Shown here: in pieces, positions 41,043 through 50,414 of the stretch
Numbering within the stretch: position 1 is the first letter of the stretch
Layout: each line of letters opens with the position of its first letter
NCBI RefSeq assembly: GCF_026625785.1
Contig: NZ_CP113063.1
Coordinates: forward strand, 4,774,001 to 4,838,000
Source: Gordonia sp. SL306
GTDB lineage: Bacteria > Actinomycetota > Actinomycetes > Mycobacteriales > Mycobacteriaceae
Direction: 5' to 3'
Length of the DNA stretch: 64,000 nucleotides
Program-made: the position numbers and the translations under genes
Notes under the pieces: model-generated
What the model was told of the DNA's origin: nothing
Database searches by the model: none
What the model saw: only the letters and a program-made list of their open reading frames with translations

Positions 41043-41459
41043 ATGTCGGCCTGGAAGCGGTTGCGGCTGTGGGGCCGCCAGCGGCGGTATCTCATCCGCC
41101 GGAACCCGAAGCTGCACCTGGCGTACCGCATCGTGGTCGGTGTGGTCGGGACGGTCGTACTGGTGTGCGGCATCATCACCATCCCGTATCCCGGTCCGGG
41201 CTGGCTGATCGTGTTCCTGGGACTCGGCATCCTGGCCTCGGAGTTCGCCTGGGCGCACCGGGTGCTGACCTATGCCCGGGGCAGGTACGACGCCTTCATG
41301 GACTGGATGCAGCGCCAGCACTGGTCGGTGCAGGCAGCCGCGTGGCTGGGGACCGCCGCGATCGTCGTCGTGACCTTGTGGCTGCTCGGCGCGATCGGGA
41401 TGGTCGCAGGGTGGGTGAACATCGACGCCGACTGGCTCGCGAGCCCCATCCTGTCCTGA
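41043..41459 (+). CDS. TIGR02611 family membrane protein
   Basis: A 138-aa protein with two hydrophobic stretches around ITIPYPGPGWLIVFLGLGIL and a third near the end (AAIVVVTLWLLGAIGMVAGW). The PGPGW motif followed by LASEFAWAHRVL is the mark of TIGR02611 (transmembrane PGPGW) proteins; function unknown. A basic N-terminus (RLRLWGRQRRYLIRRN) precedes the first helix. ATG 41043 lies 45 bp after the GT87 gene, with GGAGCGGGG upstream. Confidence 0.85.
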   Translation: MSAWKRLRLWGRQRRYLIRRNPKLHLAYRIVVGVVGTVVLVCGIITIPYPGPGWLIVFLGLGILASEFAWAHRVLTYARGRYDAFMDWMQRQHWSVQAAAWLGTAAIVVVTLWLLGAIGMVAGWVNIDADWLASPILS

Positions 41460-41586
41460 CGACGCCGCTGCGCCGCGCCGAACGGGTCGGCGGATGCGGG
41501 TCGTCGAACAGGCGCAGATACGATCAGATACGCAACCAACCCGCCTCGACACGTCCATCGTGTTCTGACTGCTGAGGAGCGTCCTC

Positions 41587-43662
41587 GTGCCCGACGATCT
41601 CCAGGTGACCACCCCCGCCACCATCCGTGTGCCGGCCGGGACCACCGCGGGTACGGCGCTTCGCGACCACGACCTGCCCAACAAGGGGCCGGACGCGGTC
41701 GTCGTGGTCCGCGATGCGGCCGGACAACTCCGTGACCTCTCGTGGGTCCCGGATCTCGACACCGACGTCGAGCCCGTCGCCGCGAACACCGAAGCCGGGC
41801 GCAGCGTGATCCGCCATTCCTGCGCGCACGTCCTGGCGCAGGCCGTACAGGAACTGTTCCCGAACGCGAAGCTGGGGATCGGGCCACCGATCAAGGACGG
41901 CTTCTACTACGACTTCGACGTCGCCGAGCCGTTCACCCCCGAGGACATCACCGCCCTCGAGAAGAAGATGAAGCAGATCATCAAGTCGGGTCAGCGCTTC
42001 TCGCGGCGTGTCTACTCGTCGAAGGACCAGGCGCGGATGGAACTGTCCGCCGAGCCGTACAAGCTCGAACTGATCGACGACAAGGGAGCCGCGGCCGACA
42101 GCGAGATCATGGAGGTCGGCGGGGCGGAACTGACCGCCTACGACAACCTGAATCCGCGCACCGGTGAACTCATCTGGTGCGACCTGTGCCGCGGTCCGCA
42201 CGTGCCGACGACCAAGTACATCTCGGCCTTCAAGCTGACCCGTAGCTCCGCGGCCTATTGGCGAGGCGACCAGGACAACGCCGATCTGCAGCGGATCTAC
42301 GGCACGGCGTGGGAGTCGGCGGAGGCCCAGGACGCGTATCTCGAACTGCTCGCCGAAGCCGAACGTCGCGACCACCGCAGGCTCGGCGCGGAGCTCGACC
42401 TGTTCAGCTTCCCGGATGAACTGGGCTCCGGTCTGCCCGTCTTCCATCCCAAGGGCGGGATCATCCGCACCGAGATGGAGGACTACTCGCGTCGGCGGCA
42501 CATCGATGCCGGCTACGAGTTCGTCAACACCCCGCACATCACCAAGGGGCATCTCTACGAGGTCTCCGGCCACCTGGACTGGTATGCCGACGGTATGTTC
42601 CCGCCGATGCAGCTCGACGCCGAGTTCAACGACGACGGAACCGTGCGCAAGCCGGCGCAGGACTACTACCTCAAGCCGATGAACTGCCCGATGCACAACC
42701 TGATCTTCCGGTCGCGGGGCCGCTCGTATCGGGAGTTGCCGCTGCGGCTGTTCGAGTTCGGGTCGGTCTACCGATACGAGAAGTCCGGCGTCATCCACGG
42801 TCTCACCCGGGTGCGTGGCATGACCCAGGACGACGCGCACATCTACTGCACCCGCGACCAGATGCGCGACGAACTGCGATCGCTGCTGACATTCGTCCTC
42901 GATCTGCTCAAGGACTACGGCCTCGACGACTACTACCTCGAGCTGTCCACCAAGGACCCGAAGAAGTTCGTCGGCGACGACGAGTCGTGGGAGATCGCCA
43001 CCGAGACGCTGGCCGAGGTCGCCCGCGAATCGGGCCTCGACCTGGTGCCGGATCCCGGCGGCGCGGCGTTCTACGGCCCGAAGATCTCGGTTCAGGTCAA
43101 GGATGCGCTCGGACGCAACTGGCAGATGTCGACCATCCAGCTCGACTTCAACCAGCCCGAACGTTTCGAGCTCGAGTACACCGGATCCGACGGCGCCAAG
43201 CACCGGCCGGTGATGATCCACCGCGCCCTGTTCGGGTCCATCGAGCGCTTCTTCGGAGTCCTCACCGAGCACTATGCCGGTGCCTTCCCGGCGTGGCTGG
43301 CACCCGTTCAGGTGGTCGGTATCCCGGTTGCCGAGGCCTTCGCGGATCACCTGCAGGCGGTCGTCGACGAGCTCCGGAAGCGGGGCATCCGCGCCGAGGT
43401 CGACCACTCCGACGACCGGATGCAGAAGAAGATCCGCAACCACACCACCGGCAAGGTGCCGTTCATGCTCCTGGCAGGCGAACGCGACGTGAATGCCGAC
43501 GCGGTGAGCTTCCGGTTCCGCGACGGCTCCCAGGTCAACGGGGTGCCGGTGGCAAACGCCGTCGACCTCATCACGGGCTGGGTGACCGAACGCCGCAACG
43601 ACTCACCGACGGCGGACACCCTCGACCACCGGGTCGACGGATCGGATGCCGCCGATGGCTGA
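41587..43662 (+). CDS. thrS: threonyl-tRNA synthetase
   Basis: A class II aminoacyl-tRNA synthetase, 691 aa. An N-terminal TGS domain (residues ~8-70) is followed by the editing domain with HSCAHVLAQAV and CDLCRGPHVPTT. The catalytic core contains the zinc site MNCPMHN, motif 2 RYEKSGVIHGLTRVRGMTQD, and motif 3 HRALFGSIERFFGVL. The anticodon-binding domain starts at WLAPVQVVGIPV. GTG 41587 has GAGGAG 8 nt upstream. No T-box is seen in the 127-bp gap. It heads the thrS-HIT-pgsA-patA-pimA cluster. Confidence 0.97.
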   Translation: MPDDLQVTTPATIRVPAGTTAGTALRDHDLPNKGPDAVVVVRDAAGQLRDLSWVPDLDTDVEPVAANTEAGRSVIRHSCAHVLAQAVQELFPNAKLGIGPPIKDGFYYDFDVAEPFTPEDITALEKKMKQIIKSGQRFSRRVYSSKDQARMELSAEPYKLELIDDKGAAADSEIMEVGGAELTAYDNLNPRTGELIWCDLCRGPHVPTTKYISAFKLTRSSAAYWRGDQDNADLQRIYGTAWESAEAQDAYLELLAEAERRDHRRLGAELDLFSFPDELGSGLPVFHPKGGIIRTEMEDYSRRRHIDAGYEFVNTPHITKGHLYEVSGHLDWYADGMFPPMQLDAEFNDDGTVRKPAQDYYLKPMNCPMHNLIFRSRGRSYRELPLRLFEFGSVYRYEKSGVIHGLTRVRGMTQDDAHIYCTRDQMRDELRSLLTFVLDLLKDYGLDDYYLELSTKDPKKFVGDDESWEIATETLAEVARESGLDLVPDPGGAAFYGPKISVQVKDALGRNWQMSTIQLDFNQPERFELEYTGSDGAKHRPVMIHRALFGSIERFFGVLTEHYAGAFPAWLAPVQVVGIPVAEAFADHLQAVVDELRKRGIRAEVDHSDDRMQKKIRNHTTGKVPFMLLAGERDVNADAVSFRFRDGSQVNGVPVANAVDLITGWVTERRNDSPTADTLDHRVDGSDAADG

Positions 43663-44221
43663 GCAGGGCGACGCCGCCGGCGACCGCGAGATCCGTGACT
43701 GCGGAACCGGGGATCCGGATCGGCTGCAGCGTCTCTGGAGCCCCCACCGGATGACCTACATCACCTCCGATCCGCCGCCGTCGGCGAAATCGACCGGGCA
43801 TCCGTTCCTCGACATCCCCCTCATGTCCGACGAGGACGGGCTGGTGGTGGCCAGAGGGGCCGCAGTCTACGCGGTGCTCAATCTCTACCCGTACAACCCG
43901 GGCCACACCATGATCGTCCCGTATCGCCAGGTGGCCGACCTCGAGGACCTGACGGCCCAGGAGTCCGACGAACTGATGTCGTTCACGCAGCGGATGATCC
44001 GCACCATCAAGTCGGTGTCGAATCCCAACGCGTTCAACGTCGGTCTGAACCTCGGTTACGCGGCGGGTGGCTCACTCGCCGAGCACCTCCATCAGCACAT
44101 CGTGCCGCGCTGGATCGGCGACGCGAACTTCATCACGGTTGTCGGGGAGACGAAAGTCATGCCACAGTTGCTGCGCGACACCCGTTCGCTACTCGCCGAC
44201 GCGTGGCCGGGCCAGCCGTGA
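43655..44221 (+). CDS. HIT family Ap4A phosphorylase-like protein
   Basis: A 188-aa histidine-triad protein. The signature EHLHQHIVPRWIGDANFITV holds the HxHxH with the nucleophilic His, and NLGYAAGGSLAEHL precedes it. The mycobacterial counterpart Rv2613c is an Ap4A phosphorylase, and the same place after thrS supports that role; class II synthetases make Ap4A as a by-product. ATG 43655 overlaps the end of thrS by 8 bp; ATG 43646 is in frame. Confidence 0.88.
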   Translation: MAEQGDAAGDREIRDCGTGDPDRLQRLWSPHRMTYITSDPPPSAKSTGHPFLDIPLMSDEDGLVVARGAAVYAVLNLYPYNPGHTMIVPYRQVADLEDLTAQESDELMSFTQRMIRTIKSVSNPNAFNVGLNLGYAAGGSLAEHLHQHIVPRWIGDANFITVVGETKVMPQLLRDTRSLLADAWPGQP

Positions 44222-44270
44222 CACCGACAGCGTCGGTTCCGGCCGGGCGGGGGAGGAAAGGAGCGGTCAG

Positions 44271-44957
44271 ATGCTGAGCATCCGGGGCCGGTCCTCGGTA
44301 TCCAAGGTGACATTGCCCCTCGGACGCGCATTGCTCCGTACCGGCCTCAGTCCGGACATCATGACCTTGATCGGCACAGCGGCCACCATCGCGGCGGCGC
44401 TGACACTGTTCCCGATGGGGTACCTCTTCGTCGGCACCCTGGTGATCTGGCTCTTCGTGATGTTCGACATGCTCGACGGTGCGATGGCCCGCGCTCGCGG
44501 CGGCGGGACCAAGTTCGGTGCGGTGCTCGACAGCACCTGCGATCGCGTCGCCGACGGAGCGATCTTCGCCGGACTGGCGTGGTGGTGCGCGGTGACCGAG
44601 CCGCACCGACTGCTGCTGATCGCCACCTTGATCTGTCTGGTCACCTCCCAGGTCATCTCGTACGCGAAGGCGCGGGCGGAGGCGAGCGGGCTCAACGGCG
44701 ACGGCGGGTGGATCGAACGTCCCGACCGGCTGATCATCGTTCTGGTCGGCACCGGCCTGACTGGGCTGGGCCTGGATTGGGCTGTGCACGTGGCGGTCTG
44801 GGCGCTCGCCGGGTTGTCGGTCATCACCGTCGGCCAGCGGATGTGGTCGATCTACTCCTCGCCGGGCGCGCGCGACCTGATCCCGCTCGCCACCGCGAAG
44901 GCAGACGACGACGAACCGCCGACGACGGGCACGCAGCCGCAGGCCGGGGCACACTGA
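44271..44957 (+). CDS. pgsA: phosphatidylinositol phosphate synthase
   Basis: A 228-aa membrane CDP-alcohol phosphotransferase. It joins CDP-diacylglycerol and inositol 3-phosphate to make PIP, the precursor of PI and PIMs. The catalytic motif DGAMARARGGGTKFGAVLDS plus TCDR gives the full D..AR..G...D...D set at about residues 68-93. About six transmembrane helices are seen. ATG 44271 has GGAAAGGAG 7 nt upstream. It sits between the HIT gene and patA, as in mycobacteria (Rv2612c). Confidence 0.93.
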   Translation: MLSIRGRSSVSKVTLPLGRALLRTGLSPDIMTLIGTAATIAAALTLFPMGYLFVGTLVIWLFVMFDMLDGAMARARGGGTKFGAVLDSTCDRVADGAIFAGLAWWCAVTEPHRLLLIATLICLVTSQVISYAKARAEASGLNGDGGWIERPDRLIIVLVGTGLTGLGLDWAVHVAVWALAGLSVITVGQRMWSIYSSPGARDLIPLATAKADDDEPPTTGTQPQAGAH

Positions 44958-44985
44958 CACACATGGTGACGGGGGAGAGGGCCCG

Positions 44986-45921
44986 ATGAGCTCGGTTGCG
45001 GGCACGATGGCCGACCTGGGGTACGCGGCCGGGTGGGCGGCGGTGCGTCATGCACCGGAATCGGTGGCGCGCGGGCTCTTCGACCGGTTCGGCGATCTCG
45101 CCGGACGGCGCAAGGGCGGGCCGGCGCAGCTGCGCCGGAATCTCGCCCGGGTGGTGGGCACCACGCCGGAAGAGGTGCCAGACGACCTCGTCGCCGCCGC
45201 GGTGCGTTCGTATGCCCGGTACTGGTGTGAGGCATTCCGTTTGCCGGTCCAGGATCTCGCCGCGACAGCGGCGACGGTGACGGTCCCCGGACCAGACCAG
45301 GTGGTCCTCGATGCCGCCATCTCGGCCGGGAAAGGTGTGATCCTGGCCCTCCCGCACACCGGGAACTGGGACATGGCCGGGGTCTGGCTCGTGCAGAACC
45401 GCGGACACTTCGCGACGGTCGCCGAGCGCCTCGAGCCGGAGTCGCTGTTCAGGCGGTTCGTCGAATACCGGGAATCCCTGGGCTTCGAGATCTTCCCGCT
45501 CAGCGGGGGCGAAGAGCCACCGTTCGCCCGGCTCGCCGAGAGACTGCGGGCGGGTGGCGTCATCTGTCTGCTGGGTGAACGTGATCTCGCGCGGCACGGG
45601 GTGCCGGTGACCTTCTTCGGTGAGAGGACTCGGATGCCCGCTGGGTCGGCGAAGCTGGCCATCGAAACGGGCGCAGCCCTGCTGCCGGTGCACCACTGGT
45701 TCACCGACGCACCGAACTCGATGATCTCCGTCGGGGCGCCGATCGACGTGTCGGGCGGTGTGGGACCGGCGACGCAGGCGTTGGCGGACGTGTTCGAGAA
45801 GAACATCGCCGCGCACCCGCAGGACTGGCACATGCTCCAGCCGCTGTGGGAGGCCGACTGGTCGTCGGAGCGACGTGCGCGCATCGAGTCCGACTCCCCG
45901 GCCGAGGAGTCGGACCGGTGA
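44986..45921 (+). CDS. patA: phosphatidylinositol mannoside acyltransferase PatA
   Basis: A 311-aa membrane-associated acyltransferase of the LpxL/HtrB type. It acylates the 6-position of the mannose on PIM1/PIM2. The catalytic H(X4)D motif reads ALPHTGNWDMAGVWLV (His~124). A downstream GGVICLLGERDLARHGVPVT contains the conserved Glu/Asp-Arg pair. ATG 44986 is preceded by GGGGGAGAGG. The stop overlaps pimA as GTGA. Placement matches Rv2611c. Confidence 0.93.
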   Translation: MSSVAGTMADLGYAAGWAAVRHAPESVARGLFDRFGDLAGRRKGGPAQLRRNLARVVGTTPEEVPDDLVAAAVRSYARYWCEAFRLPVQDLAATAATVTVPGPDQVVLDAAISAGKGVILALPHTGNWDMAGVWLVQNRGHFATVAERLEPESLFRRFVEYRESLGFEIFPLSGGEEPPFARLAERLRAGGVICLLGERDLARHGVPVTFFGERTRMPAGSAKLAIETGAALLPVHHWFTDAPNSMISVGAPIDVSGGVGPATQALADVFEKNIAAHPQDWHMLQPLWEADWSSERRARIESDSPAEESDR

Positions 45922-47042
45922 GAATAGGGATGGTCTGCCCGTATTCCTTCGACGTCCCCGGCGGCGTGCAGGCGCATGTCGTCGAGCTCGCGCAGGTGTT
46001 CATCGGGCGCGGACACGAGGTGAGCGTGCTGGCGCCGTCCGCGGACGAGACGCGGCTGCCCGACTACGTGGTCTCGGCGGGTCCCGCGCTCGCGATCCCG
46101 TACAACGGGTCCGTCTCCCGGTTGAGCTTCAGCCCGACTGGCTATCTGCGCCTGCGGAAGTGGGTCGACGAGAGCGGCTTCGACGTCTTGCACGTGCACG
46201 AACCGAACGCACCGAGCATCTCGATGTTGTCGTTGATGGTCGCGTCCGGTCCCATCGTGACGACGTTCCACACGTCGACGACGCGCTCGATGTGGCTGAC
46301 CGTCTTCCAGGGCATCCTGCGGCCGTACCACGAGCGGATCTCGGGAAAGATCGCGGTTTCCGAGCTCGCGCGCCGTTGGCAGATGGAGTCACTGGGCTCC
46401 GACGCGGTGGAGATCCCGAACGGTATCGACGTCGGCGGATTCGCGGATGCCGAACCGCTGGACGGCTATCCGTGGCCGGGGCACACGATCCTGTTCCTCG
46501 GACGCTACGACGAGCCGCGCAAGGGGATCGACATCCTGATGCGCGCGCTGCCGTCGATCGTGGCCGAGTTCCCCGACGTGCGGGTGCTGGTCGTCGGTGG
46601 CGGCAGCGAGCGCGCGCTGCGGCGACGAGCCGGATCACTGGCGTCACATCTGGTCTTCCTGGGCCAGGTCGACGACAAGACCAAGGCGCGTGCGCTCCGC
46701 TCCGCGGACGTCTACTGCGCGCCCAACCTCGGCGGGGAGAGTTTCGGCATCGTGCTCGTGGAAGCGATGGCCGCGGGTGCCGCGGTGGTGGCCAGCGACC
46801 TGAACGCGTTCCGCCGCGTCCTCGACGACGGCCGGGCCGGACGCCTGGTGCCGACCGGATCGCCGGATGCACTGGGCGCCGCCGTCATCGAACTGCTCGG
46901 CGACGGCGAGGCCAGGGCAGAGCTGGTGAGGGCAGGCAGGCGACGCGCCGACCGGTACGACTGGTCGCGGGTGGCCGACCAGATCCTGCGCGTCTACGAC
47001 ACAGTGACGGTCGGCACCGGGCCGGTCGTCGTGTCCGATTGA
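45918..47042 (+). CDS. pimA: phosphatidylinositol alpha-mannosyltransferase PimA
   Basis: A GT4 GT-B enzyme of 374 aa that adds the first mannose from GDP-mannose to phosphatidylinositol on the inner membrane face. It begins VRIGMVCPYSFDVPGGVQAH with the Gly loop. The GDP-mannose site includes LGRYDEPRKGIDILMRALPS, and the ESFGIVLVEAMAAG (EX7E) motif is intact. The 4-bp overlap (GTGA) with patA implies coupled synthesis of the two PIM enzymes. Length and order match Rv2610c. Confidence 0.96.
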   Translation: MRIGMVCPYSFDVPGGVQAHVVELAQVFIGRGHEVSVLAPSADETRLPDYVVSAGPALAIPYNGSVSRLSFSPTGYLRLRKWVDESGFDVLHVHEPNAPSISMLSLMVASGPIVTTFHTSTTRSMWLTVFQGILRPYHERISGKIAVSELARRWQMESLGSDAVEIPNGIDVGGFADAEPLDGYPWPGHTILFLGRYDEPRKGIDILMRALPSIVAEFPDVRVLVVGGGSERALRRRAGSLASHLVFLGQVDDKTKARALRSADVYCAPNLGGESFGIVLVEAMAAGAAVVASDLNAFRRVLDDGRAGRLVPTGSPDALGAAVIELLGDGEARAELVRAGRRRADRYDWSRVADQILRVYDTVTVGTGPVVVSD

Positions 47043-47055
47043 AGGAGGTGGGCAG

Positions 47056-47592
47056 ATGACGGTATCGGGCCTCACGATTCTCGTGATCGGGGTGATCATC
47101 CTGCTTGCCGTCCTGGCCGGCGGGTGGGCGTTCCAGACGGCGAATCGTCTCGACCGGCTCAACGTCCGGGTGGATCTCGCACGCCAGGCGCTCGATGCGG
47201 CGCTGGCGAGGCGGGCGGTGGTTGCGCGGGCGATCGCATCGGGAATGGTCGTCAGCTACGACGAGGAGGCACGGTCGGCAGGGCAAGCGCTGGCCGCGGC
47301 GGCCGACCATGCCGAGCATGCGCCCGCACACGCACGAGAGCAGTCGGAGAACCGGGTGTCGGCGCTGCTCGCGCAGACCGACACACAGACCAGGCCCCAG
47401 GGTCTGGTGGTGGAGCTGGCCGATTCCGAGACGCGCGTGATGATGGCTCGACGGTTCTACAACGACGCCGTGCGTGACACCCGCAACCTGGCCGAACGTC
47501 GGCTGGTCCGCTGGTTGCGCCTCGGTGGTACCGCCGAGCTACCGCAGTACTTCGAGATCATCGAACGCGTCACCCCCAGCGGCAACGGCTGA
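47056..47592 (+). CDS. LemA-like single-pass membrane protein
   Basis: A 178-aa protein with one N-terminal helix (ILVIGVIILLAVLAGGWAF) followed by helical coiled segments. TANRLDRLNVRVDLARQALD resembles the start of LemA proteins, and ELADSETRVMMARRFYNDAV fits the LemA helical bundle. Function unknown. GAAGGAGGTG lies 7 nt before ATG 47056, and it follows pimA by 13 bp, so it is the last gene of the PIM operon. It takes the position of Rv2609c, though by eye I see no Nudix domain. Confidence 0.75.
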   Translation: MTVSGLTILVIGVIILLAVLAGGWAFQTANRLDRLNVRVDLARQALDAALARRAVVARAIASGMVVSYDEEARSAGQALAAAADHAEHAPAHAREQSENRVSALLAQTDTQTRPQGLVVELADSETRVMMARRFYNDAVRDTRNLAERRLVRWLRLGGTAELPQYFEIIERVTPSGNG

Positions 47593-47738
47593 GGCGCCGC
47601 AGGCGGTCTGCGGCCGCACCAGGGCCGATGGGTGACCGACGATGACCGGTGTCGTGTGGCTCGCCTAGACTTGTGGGGCAACCGCGTCAAGCGGACCCGG
47701 CACCCAGTGCCGGAATGACGAAATCAGGAGACATCACA

Positions 47739-48716
47739 GTGAGTCAATTCCAGTCAGGGAACACTCCCGGGCCGGACGCCCCGAACACCCTCAACGGCGC
47801 CGCCGGGAACGGACATCGCGATCCGGCGCCGACCGTTGGGCAGGGTACCGCCCGGGTGAAGCGTGGCATGGCGGAGATGCTCAAGGGTGGCGTCATCATG
47901 GACGTCGTCACCCCGGAGCAGGCCAAGATCGCCGAGGACGCCGGAGCGGTGGCGGTCATGGCCCTCGAACGCGTGCCCGCCGACATCCGTGCGCAGGGCG
48001 GCGTGTCACGGATGAGCGACCCGGACATGATCGACGGGATCATCTCGAAGGTCTCCATCCCGGTGATGGCCAAGGCCCGGATCGGTCATTTCGTCGAGGC
48101 GCAGATCCTGCAGAGCCTCGGCGTGGACTACGTCGACGAGTCCGAGGTCCTGACTCCGGCCGACTACGCGAACCACATCGACAAGTGGCAGTTCACGGTG
48201 CCTTTCGTGTGTGGTGCCACCAATCTCGGTGAGGCACTGCGACGGATCACCGAGGGCGCGGCGATGATCCGCAGCAAGGGCGAGGCCGGTACCGGTGACG
48301 TGTCGAACGCGACCACGCACATGCGCAAGATCCGCGACGAGATCCGGCGGCTGACGTCCTTGCCCAAGGACGAATTGTTCGTCGCGGCAAAGGAACTGCA
48401 AGCACCGTACGACCTCGTCGTGGAGGTCGCCGAGGCAGGCAAGCTACCGGTCACGCTGTTCACCGCCGGCGGTATCGCAACCCCGGCCGACGCCGCGATG
48501 ATGATGCAGCTCGGTGCCGAGGGCGTTTTCGTCGGTTCGGGCATCTTCAAGTCGGGCAATCCCGAGCAACGGGCGGCCGCGATCGTGCAGGCGACCACGT
48601 TCCACGACGATCCGGATGTGCTGGCCAAGGTCTCCCGCGGCCTGGGCGAGGCGATGGTCGGCATCAACGTCGACGACATCCCACAGCCACACCGACTCGC
48701 AGAGCGGGGCTGGTAA
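47739..48716 (+). CDS. pdxS: pyridoxal 5'-phosphate synthase subunit PdxS
   Basis: A TIM-barrel synthase of 325 aa that makes PLP from ribose 5-phosphate, glyceraldehyde 3-phosphate and ammonia. The essential lysines sit in IMDVVTPEQAKIAEDAG with the nearby VMAKARIGH. DESEVLTPADYANHIDKWQF and LFTAGGIATPADAAMMMQLG are conserved. GTG 47739 has AGGAG 10 nt upstream; ATG 47718 is in frame but less likely. The N-terminal 35 residues are a Gly/Asn/Pro-rich extension. Its partner pdxT is 2.5 kb downstream, separated by three genes. Confidence 0.96.
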   Translation: MSQFQSGNTPGPDAPNTLNGAAGNGHRDPAPTVGQGTARVKRGMAEMLKGGVIMDVVTPEQAKIAEDAGAVAVMALERVPADIRAQGGVSRMSDPDMIDGIISKVSIPVMAKARIGHFVEAQILQSLGVDYVDESEVLTPADYANHIDKWQFTVPFVCGATNLGEALRRITEGAAMIRSKGEAGTGDVSNATTHMRKIRDEIRRLTSLPKDELFVAAKELQAPYDLVVEVAEAGKLPVTLFTAGGIATPADAAMMMQLGAEGVFVGSGIFKSGNPEQRAAAIVQATTFHDDPDVLAKVSRGLGEAMVGINVDDIPQPHRLAERGW

Positions 48717-48744
48717 GGCCGATCTGCCGTAGGATCTGCTGATC

Positions 48745-49668
48745 ATGGACGCGGCGACGATCGTTCGGGACGCATCCCGTTGCGGCACCGACACACTGGC
48801 GGGCCTGCAGCTCGAATGGGCGGCGGTGTGCAACGTCGGGCGGGTGCGCGAGGCCAATGAGGATGCCGCGCTGGTGGAACCGGGCCGGTACCTGCTCGCC
48901 GACGGCATGGGCGGTCACGACAGCGGTGAACTTGCCAGCGAGGCCGCGCTCGAGACGCTGGCCGCCATCGAGGCTCTGGGGGACCAGACCGAGACCCAGC
49001 TGGCACTCATCGAGCTGCTGTCGGACGCCCAGATCCGGATAGGGGAGATCGACACCGAGTCCGAGCGCCGCGCGGGTACCACCGCGACCGGCGCCGTGCT
49101 GGTGACCCACGACGGTGAGCCGCACTGGCTGGTCCTCAACATCGGGGACTCACGAACGTATCGCCTCCAGGGCGGGGAGTTCGAGCAGCTCACCGTGGAC
49201 CATTCACAGGTCCAGGAGTTCGTGGACGCCGGCTTCCTCACACCCGAACAGGCCCGGGTCGACCCGCGGCGCAATGTGATCACACGTGCGCTCGGGGCCG
49301 GCATGGCCGAGCCGGAGGCGGACTTCTTCTCCCTGCGCGCGTTGCCCGGCGACACGCTCCTGATCTGCTCGGACGGCCTCACCGGCGAATTGCCCGACGA
49401 GGAGATCGCCGATCTCCTCCGAGGGGCGGCAACCGCGCAGGACGCTGCCGAGGCGATGGTGGAGGCGACTCTCGCGCTCGGCGCACACGACAACGTCACG
49501 GTCATCGTCATCGTCGTCCACGAGGCGACCGCCGACGCAGGCGACATCGACGGGGCTGCTCGGGATGACGCAGTGGTCGACGGGAGCCGAGCTGAAGGGG
49601 GTCGTGTCGATGGCCGTGACGTCGATGGTGACGAGGCCGCCGATACCGAGGCCGGCCCGATCGACTGA
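48745..49668 (+). CDS. PP2C family serine/threonine phosphatase
   Basis: A soluble 307-aa PPM-type phosphatase. Metal motifs: VREANEDAAL (Asp), LADGMGGHDSGELAS, GTTATGAVLV, VLNIGDSRTYRLQ, LICSDGLTGELPDEE and AHDNVTVIVIV, all present. There is no transmembrane helix, unlike mycobacterial PstP. The C-terminal 48 residues are acidic and probably flexible. It may act on a Hanks-type kinase or anti-sigma substrate not found in this window. ATG 48745 is preceded by TAGGAT at 48730-48735. It is inserted between pdxS and tesB relative to mycobacteria. Confidence 0.9.
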   Translation: MDAATIVRDASRCGTDTLAGLQLEWAAVCNVGRVREANEDAALVEPGRYLLADGMGGHDSGELASEAALETLAAIEALGDQTETQLALIELLSDAQIRIGEIDTESERRAGTTATGAVLVTHDGEPHWLVLNIGDSRTYRLQGGEFEQLTVDHSQVQEFVDAGFLTPEQARVDPRRNVITRALGAGMAEPEADFFSLRALPGDTLLICSDGLTGELPDEEIADLLRGAATAQDAAEAMVEATLALGAHDNVTVIVIVVHEATADAGDIDGAARDDAVVDGSRAEGGRVDGRDVDGDEAADTEAGPID

Positions 49669-49799
49669 CCGGTCGTCGGCGCCACCGACGCGTCGATCAT
49701 TGCCAGGCAGATCGGCGGAACCTTGTGGCGACTCGTCGCGTCTAACTCACGACAGCAGGGCAGACACACCGGATGCCCCTCGAATGAGTGAGGACAACC

Positions 49800-50315
49800 A
49801 TGACGGTCATCGCACATCACGTTTCGCAGCATCACTCTTCTGTCGCCGCTCCTGATCGGCCCGTACGCGATGCGCGCCGACACACCGAGGCGACACGTCG
49901 TCGGCAGGAGGCGCTCGCCCGCCTCGCCCAACGGCGGATGCCACTTCCCGGCCGGCCGCTCGACACAATCGGGCCCGGCGCGCCTCGCACCGGGCCCGGC
50001 CGCGCACACATGACCCTGGTGACGTCGGAGATACGCGCAGAATCGGATCGTCCGCATTGCTCGTGCGGCACCGACTCCGCGGACTCGGAACATCCCTCGC
50101 TCACCACCCGGGAGATCGAGGTGCTGCGCACCTGGTTGATGCTCGACTCCAAAACCGCGGTGGCACAAGCACTCTTCATCTCTCTCGGCACGGTCAACAC
50201 CCACCTGACCAGAATCCGGGCGAAGTACTCGGAGGCGGGCCGGACCGCGTCCACCAAGGCCGCGCTGGTGGCACGCGCCGTCCAGGACGGGCTGATCTCG
50301 CTCGACGAGCTCTGA
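49800..50315 (+). CDS. LuxR-type DNA-binding regulator
   Basis: A 171-aa protein. The C-terminal GerE/LuxR helix-turn-helix spans about residues 95-165: LTTREIEVLRTWLMLDSKTA and LFISLGTVNTHLTRIRAKYS. The first 90 residues are basic and low complexity with no receiver or sensor domain. It thus may be a constitutive regulator or partner of an unlinked sensor. ATG 49800 has GAGGA 6 nt upstream; GTG 49788 is in frame. It follows the PP2C gene by 131 bp and is followed by tesB. Confidence 0.82.
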   Translation: MTVIAHHVSQHHSSVAAPDRPVRDARRHTEATRRRQEALARLAQRRMPLPGRPLDTIGPGAPRTGPGRAHMTLVTSEIRAESDRPHCSCGTDSADSEHPSLTTREIEVLRTWLMLDSKTAVAQALFISLGTVNTHLTRIRAKYSEAGRTASTKAALVARAVQDGLISLDEL

Positions 50316-50414
50316 CGAACCACAAGCGCCGCGGGACGTGAGGTCGGCAACACGCCCGGTCAGACCACACCGGGCGACACGCTCGCGGGCCACCCGGTGC
50401 GCGATACTGGGGCC

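Noticed and set aside
41460..41586. T-box riboswitch before thrS
   Set aside because: The gap is 127 bp and shows no T-box consensus or specifier stem; a normal ribosome-binding site is present.
41524..43443. 639-codon minus-strand frame
   Set aside because: Shadow of thrS; composition is that of reversed third-position GC bias, with no recognisable domain.
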